Assembly: GCA_016712745.1 (NCBI GenBank)
Contig: JADJQN010000001.1
Span: 682,001-746,000, forward strand
Direction: 5' to 3'
DNA: 64,000 nt
DNA from: Sandaracinaceae bacterium
Lineage (GTDB): Bacteria; Myxococcota_A; Polyangia; Polyangiales; JADJQN01
The notes below the pieces were generated by a model. It was not told the DNA's origin. It did no database searches and worked only from the letters and a program-made list of their open reading frames with translations. Below, one piece after another: positions 60,693 through 64,000 of the stretch; the stretch's first letter is position 1; every line of letters starts with the position of its first letter. The translations under genes were made by a program, and so were the position numbers.

Positions 60693-61760
60693 GTGGTCGA
60701 GTCGCGCAAAAAGCTGATGAGAGCGGGCAGGCTCCTGCTCTGCGCTAGCGCCATCCTGGGAGGCGCCGCGATTGCTCATTGGACCACACCTAAATATGTG
60801 CGCGCCCTGCCGACGCAAGAGCCAGCGGCTCGCACTTCCGATTCAGCGCCGACACTGAGCGCGGCGGAAGCCCCGCCCTTCGACGACGACGCCAACGCGA
60901 ACGTCGTGCGCATCGCCGATCCAATCTCGTTCGAGCACGACAGTTTTGGCGAGAGCTTTCGCGATGGCATCACCATCACGGGCGAGACTCAGCATCGCTT
61001 CATTCTATTTACCTTTGATGACGGCCCCGACTTTCGTACGACCCCGCGCCTGCTCGATCTGCTGGATCAGAATCACGTCAAGGCGGTCTTCTTCGTCGCC
61101 GGCTACCGCATCGATGGCAACTACCCGCTCGCGCAGCGCCAAGCGGCGATTGCGCGAGACATCGTTCGGCGCGGACACATCATCGGCAATCACACGGAGA
61201 ACCATCTCGGCCTGCCAAGTCTGGAGACGGACGAAGCGATTACGCAGATTGAAAGCGCGGAAGCGGCCATCGTACGCGCCACCGGCCGCCGCCCTTTCCT
61301 ATTCCGCCCACCCTACGGCGCACATTCGCCGCGCATCGATCACCTTGTGCAAGAGCGCGGCTACACGATGATGCTGTGGAACATCGGTACCGGCGACTAT
61401 CAAGTGCGCACCGCGGAAGACGTGCTCAATATTTGGCGCCGCGCTTACGACATCCGCATGCGCCAAGAAGGCCAGCGCGGCGGCATCATCTTGCTACACG
61501 ACACGCACGCGTGGAGCGTGGAAGCGTTTCAGCTGATCTACAACGATATCCAGCGTCGCAACTGCGAGTTGCTCGCGGCCGGCGAGGAGCTGTTCGATAT
61601 CGTTGGTGATCCGAGTGTGTTTTTTGCGCCCCGTAGTGAACGCGGGACGGAGCTAGCTGCGGCGCCCAAAACCGAGCCACCCGCAGAGCTGCTCGATGCG
61701 CGTCAAGAGCTTCTGCGCGACGAAGCCCAAACACGGTGCGGCGCACTGGCCCTGCGCTAG
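60693..61760 (+). CDS. Polysaccharide deacetylase (NodB homology domain)
   Basis: Signal-anchored carbohydrate esterase family 4 protein. Start GTG 60693 or ATG 60717; both keep the hydrophobic segment RLLLCASAILGGAAIA. NodB motifs in order: LFTFDDGPD (catalytic Asp and metal Asp), GHIIGNHTENH (metal-binding H-x3-H), RPPYGAHS, MLWNIGTGDY and ILLHDTH. These complete the active site, so it should remove acetyl groups from N-acetylated sugars in peptidoglycan or an exopolysaccharide. The C-terminal tail is Ala/Glu-rich. The REP cluster lies directly upstream, so its promoter is probably within 60617-60692. Confidence 0.92.
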   Translation: MVESRKKLMRAGRLLLCASAILGGAAIAHWTTPKYVRALPTQEPAARTSDSAPTLSAAEAPPFDDDANANVVRIADPISFEHDSFGESFRDGITITGETQHRFILFTFDDGPDFRTTPRLLDLLDQNHVKAVFFVAGYRIDGNYPLAQRQAAIARDIVRRGHIIGNHTENHLGLPSLETDEAITQIESAEAAIVRATGRRPFLFRPPYGAHSPRIDHLVQERGYTMMLWNIGTGDYQVRTAEDVLNIWRRAYDIRMRQEGQRGGIILLHDTHAWSVEAFQLIYNDIQRRNCELLAAGEELFDIVGDPSVFFAPRSERGTELAAAPKTEPPAELLDARQELLRDEAQTRCGALALR

Positions 61761-61851
61761 GCGGCCCGCCCGGTCCGAAAAGACTGAGTTTTCGAATGAA
61801 CTCCTAAGCTCACCCTTTTCGGCCGACGCATTGCCGTGCACACTGCACCGC

Positions 61852-64000
61852 ATGGGTGCAGCTGACGCAACGTGTCGCTCGTGCGGTTTCGTCAATCCAC
61901 GAATCTGGCGCGCCTGCGCGCGTTGCGGTCGCACGCTGAACGAGGCCGCGCGAAGTGAGTCATCGCGCCCGCCGAGCAGCGAGACGATGGAGACGCGCGA
62001 CGACGACACGCTGGTCACGGCCATCCCGACGATGACGCACCCGGCGTCGGCGCAGCCCGGCTCGACGCACCCCGCGTCGACGCCGCCGCCGGCGATGCCC
62101 CTCTCTCAGCCGACACAGGAGACAATGTTCGATTTCCAGGCGCCGATGGCTGATCTCGAGGCGCCGCTCATCGGGCAAGTCGAAGCCGCTTCCGCCATTC
62201 GTGACGGAATCGAACGAGCATTTACCCTTGGCCTTCCCACGATGGTCGCCGTCGAAGGCGGTCGCGGCGCAGGCAAGACGCGCATGCTCATCTACGCGAG
62301 TGAGTTCGCCGCGCGCATCTCGCCTGACGTCCGCATTCTCTACGCCGCATGCCGCGAAGGTGGCGATGGCGCCTACGCTCCTCTCGCACGCCTCTTGCTC
62401 GACCGCTTCGGCGTGACGCCGGCGTCCGCACCTTCGATTGTGCGCGGGCAGATGGCAACCGTCGTCGGCGAGGCGCTCGGCACGACCGATGCGATTCCCG
62501 TAGCCGAGACCACGCACTTGCTCGGCCACATTGCGGGCGTTCCGTTTCCAGATAGCCCTTTCCTCATTCCGCTTGAGGGCCAACCCCAAGAGCTTCGCCG
62601 TCGCGCGCAGGCCGCGTTCCGTCGCTTGATGCAGGGTGACGCGCAGAAGCGTCCCCTGCTCATTTTGCTCGACCACATGCACGAGGCGGAAGCCGATGCG
62701 TGGGAGCTGCTCGAGACACTCCTCGCGACAGACGCACATATTTCCGTCGTCATTGCCGGTGGTTCTCCGACGGCCGAACGCGCACTGAAGGTGCCCGCGC
62801 GTGGCGGCATCGCGACCGGTCCCATCTCTTCGTTCGACGAAGAAGATGTTGCGGCGATGCTACACATTCTCTTGCCCACGCTTGTAAGCACCCCCGAGCC
62901 ACTCGTCTCTGCAGTCACGCATCGCTCCAAGGGCAACCCGGCCGAGATTCGCGAGCTCGTGTTCAGTTTGATGGACGCAGGCCTCTTCCGCGAGACCGAC
63001 GACGGCCTCGAAGCAGACGTCGACCTGCTCGCTCGCGGAACGTTGCCGGTCACCTCCGAGGACGCCGTTCGCGCTCGCCTTGCCAAGCTCGAGGCTTTAG
63101 ACCGCGCGACCGTGGATCGCGCAGCCGTTGTAGGGCACGTGTTCTGGTCGGGTGCTGTCTTGGCCCAGATGCGCAGCGAACGCGACGCGCCGGGTTCACT
63201 CAGCGATCCAACTACGCTTTGGCCAGACGATGATGATGAGAACGCCCTGCTCGCCTCGCTTCACCGGCTTGAAGAGCGCGGATTCATCGAGCGGTCGGGT
63301 GCTTCAGACCTGGCCGGCACGCGCGAGTATGTTTTCGTTCATGCAGCGACGCGCACCCTTGTCTATGACGAAATGAATAGCGAGCTGCGTACCAAGCGTC
63401 ACAGCACTGTCGCGCGCTTTTTGGCGGTGCGCGCCGAACTGTCCCGCGAAGGCGTTGCGGCGATGATCGCGCCGCACCTCGAGCGCGCCGGCCTCAATGC
63501 TCGCGCCGGTCGCGCATACCTCGAAGCGGCGGCGTACGAGCGAGCCAAGCTGCGCACATCGGCTGCGCTGCGATTTGTTGAGAAGGCCATTCCGCTGATC
63601 GACGTGCACGACGTCGCACGTCGCGTTGACGCACTACACGAGCACGGTTCGTTGCTCACAACGCTCGGCCGCTACGATGAGGCCCGCGATGCGTTCACGG
63701 AAATGCTCCGCCTTGCGTGGCAGCTTGGCGCGCCCAACAAAGGCGGCGCTGCGCTCAATCGCTTGGCACGCATCGCTCGCCAACGTGGGGCCGATGAGTC
63801 CGCGCTAAAGCTCCTCGAGCGTGCGCTGGCACTGTTCCGCCGCGCCGGTGATCTGCGCGGCGTCGCCAGCACGCTCGACGACCTTGCGCAGATTCAGCGC
63901 TTGCGCGGCGACCGCGATGGAGCGCTCGCGGGCGCGCACGAAGCCTTGCAGATTCGCCGGGCGCACTCCGACGCGCGAGGCGAAGCGGTGTCGCTTTACA
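61852..64000 (+). CDS. AAA/STAND-type ATPase with zinc ribbon and TPRs (partial, runs off the right edge)
   Basis: ATG 61852 opens a frame without a stop to the window end (716 codons). Zinc ribbon C7-x2-C10 and C21-x2-C24 at the N-terminus, a Thr/Pro/Ser linker, then an AAA_16-type ATPase domain with Walker A GGRGAGKT (136-143) and a Walker B-like LLILLDHMHEAEADAW. A helical-bundle region follows (RLEERGFIERSG, FVHAATRTLVYDEM), typical of STAND/BTAD-family regulators. TPRs begin near residue 580 (SLLTTLGRYDEARDAFTEMLRLA, LARIARQRGADESALKLLERALALFRRAGD). Such proteins are signal-transduction ATPases or adaptors. The output domain, if any, is beyond the edge. Confidence 0.86.
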   Translation, partial: MGAADATCRSCGFVNPRIWRACARCGRTLNEAARSESSRPPSSETMETRDDDTLVTAIPTMTHPASAQPGSTHPASTPPPAMPLSQPTQETMFDFQAPMADLEAPLIGQVEAASAIRDGIERAFTLGLPTMVAVEGGRGAGKTRMLIYASEFAARISPDVRILYAACREGGDGAYAPLARLLLDRFGVTPASAPSIVRGQMATVVGEALGTTDAIPVAETTHLLGHIAGVPFPDSPFLIPLEGQPQELRRRAQAAFRRLMQGDAQKRPLLILLDHMHEAEADAWELLETLLATDAHISVVIAGGSPTAERALKVPARGGIATGPISSFDEEDVAAMLHILLPTLVSTPEPLVSAVTHRSKGNPAEIRELVFSLMDAGLFRETDDGLEADVDLLARGTLPVTSEDAVRARLAKLEALDRATVDRAAVVGHVFWSGAVLAQMRSERDAPGSLSDPTTLWPDDDDENALLASLHRLEERGFIERSGASDLAGTREYVFVHAATRTLVYDEMNSELRTKRHSTVARFLAVRAELSREGVAAMIAPHLERAGLNARAGRAYLEAAAYERAKLRTSAALRFVEKAIPLIDVHDVARRVDALHEHGSLLTTLGRYDEARDAFTEMLRLAWQLGAPNKGGAALNRLARIARQRGADESALKLLERALALFRRAGDLRGVASTLDDLAQIQRLRGDRDGALAGAHEALQIRRAHSDARGEAVSLY

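Noticed and set aside
61960..63086. Minus-strand frames opposite the AAA/TPR gene
   Set aside because: Ser/Arg-rich shadows of an intact ATPase frame.

Overview
The window is GC-rich, densely coded bacterial chromosome with no tRNA, rRNA, CRISPR array, transposase or phage gene that I could find. The gene content points to a Myxococcota-type (myxobacterial or relative) Gram-negative bacterium. The signs are four proteins with AgmX/PglI-type C-terminal domains, very large tetratricopeptide (TPR) proteins, NtrC-family sigma-54 activators, a Gld-type ABC transporter, and many lipoproteins and Ala/Pro-rich secreted proteins. The species assignment is inference only. No gap between supported genes exceeds 300 bases.

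Region 1 (1-11 kb) is a Wzx/Wzy-type surface polysaccharide cluster. It holds a nucleotide-sugar epimerase/dehydratase, an O-antigen ligase-like protein fused to TPRs, a Wzc-like chain-length regulator/BY-kinase, a second polymerase/ligase-like protein, a small unknown protein, and, on the other strand, a Wza-like export protein with an outer-membrane beta-barrel. Region 2 (11-25.3 kb) is a run of ten minus-strand genes with small gaps or overlaps. It encodes two FHA-like/TM/AgmX-type proteins, an ExbB/TolQ-like protein, two paralogous small secreted proteins, three TPR proteins (one of 1347 aa), and secreted coiled-coil or Ala-rich proteins. I read it as a trans-envelope machine and as the best candidate for an undescribed system.

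Region 3 (25.4-33.4 kb) carries an orphan zinc-finger anti-sigma-like membrane protein, a STAS/RsbR-like protein, aspartate kinase LysC, and three response regulators, two of them sigma-54 activators. Region 4 (33.4-39.4 kb) carries an HD phosphohydrolase, superoxide dismutase with two small stress-type proteins, an ABC peptide-binding lipoprotein, and the PBP4-type peptidase DacB. Region 5 (39.4-48.1 kb) carries a primary-like sigma-70 factor, a secreted HEAT-repeat protein, and an operon of two Dpp-type permeases with a beta-helix lipoprotein.

Region 6 (48.2-57.7 kb) carries two lipoproteins, a zinc-ribbon/TM/AgmX-like protein, and a five-gene operon of GldA/GldF/GldG-like ABC components, a DUF4340 protein and a TonB-like unknown. 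Region 7 (57.7-64 kb) carries a thioredoxin, an ECF sigma factor with a fused anti-sigma/FecR/AgmX-type protein, a cluster of four palindromic repeats, a polysaccharide deacetylase, and the start of an AAA/TPR regulator that runs off the right edge.

Five otherwise well-formed genes each carry one disruptive lesion: frameshifts near 5177, 7206, 24320 and 31365, and an amber codon at 17000-17002. These are either sequencing/assembly errors or recent decay, so the affected genes are described both as found and as they would read if repaired.
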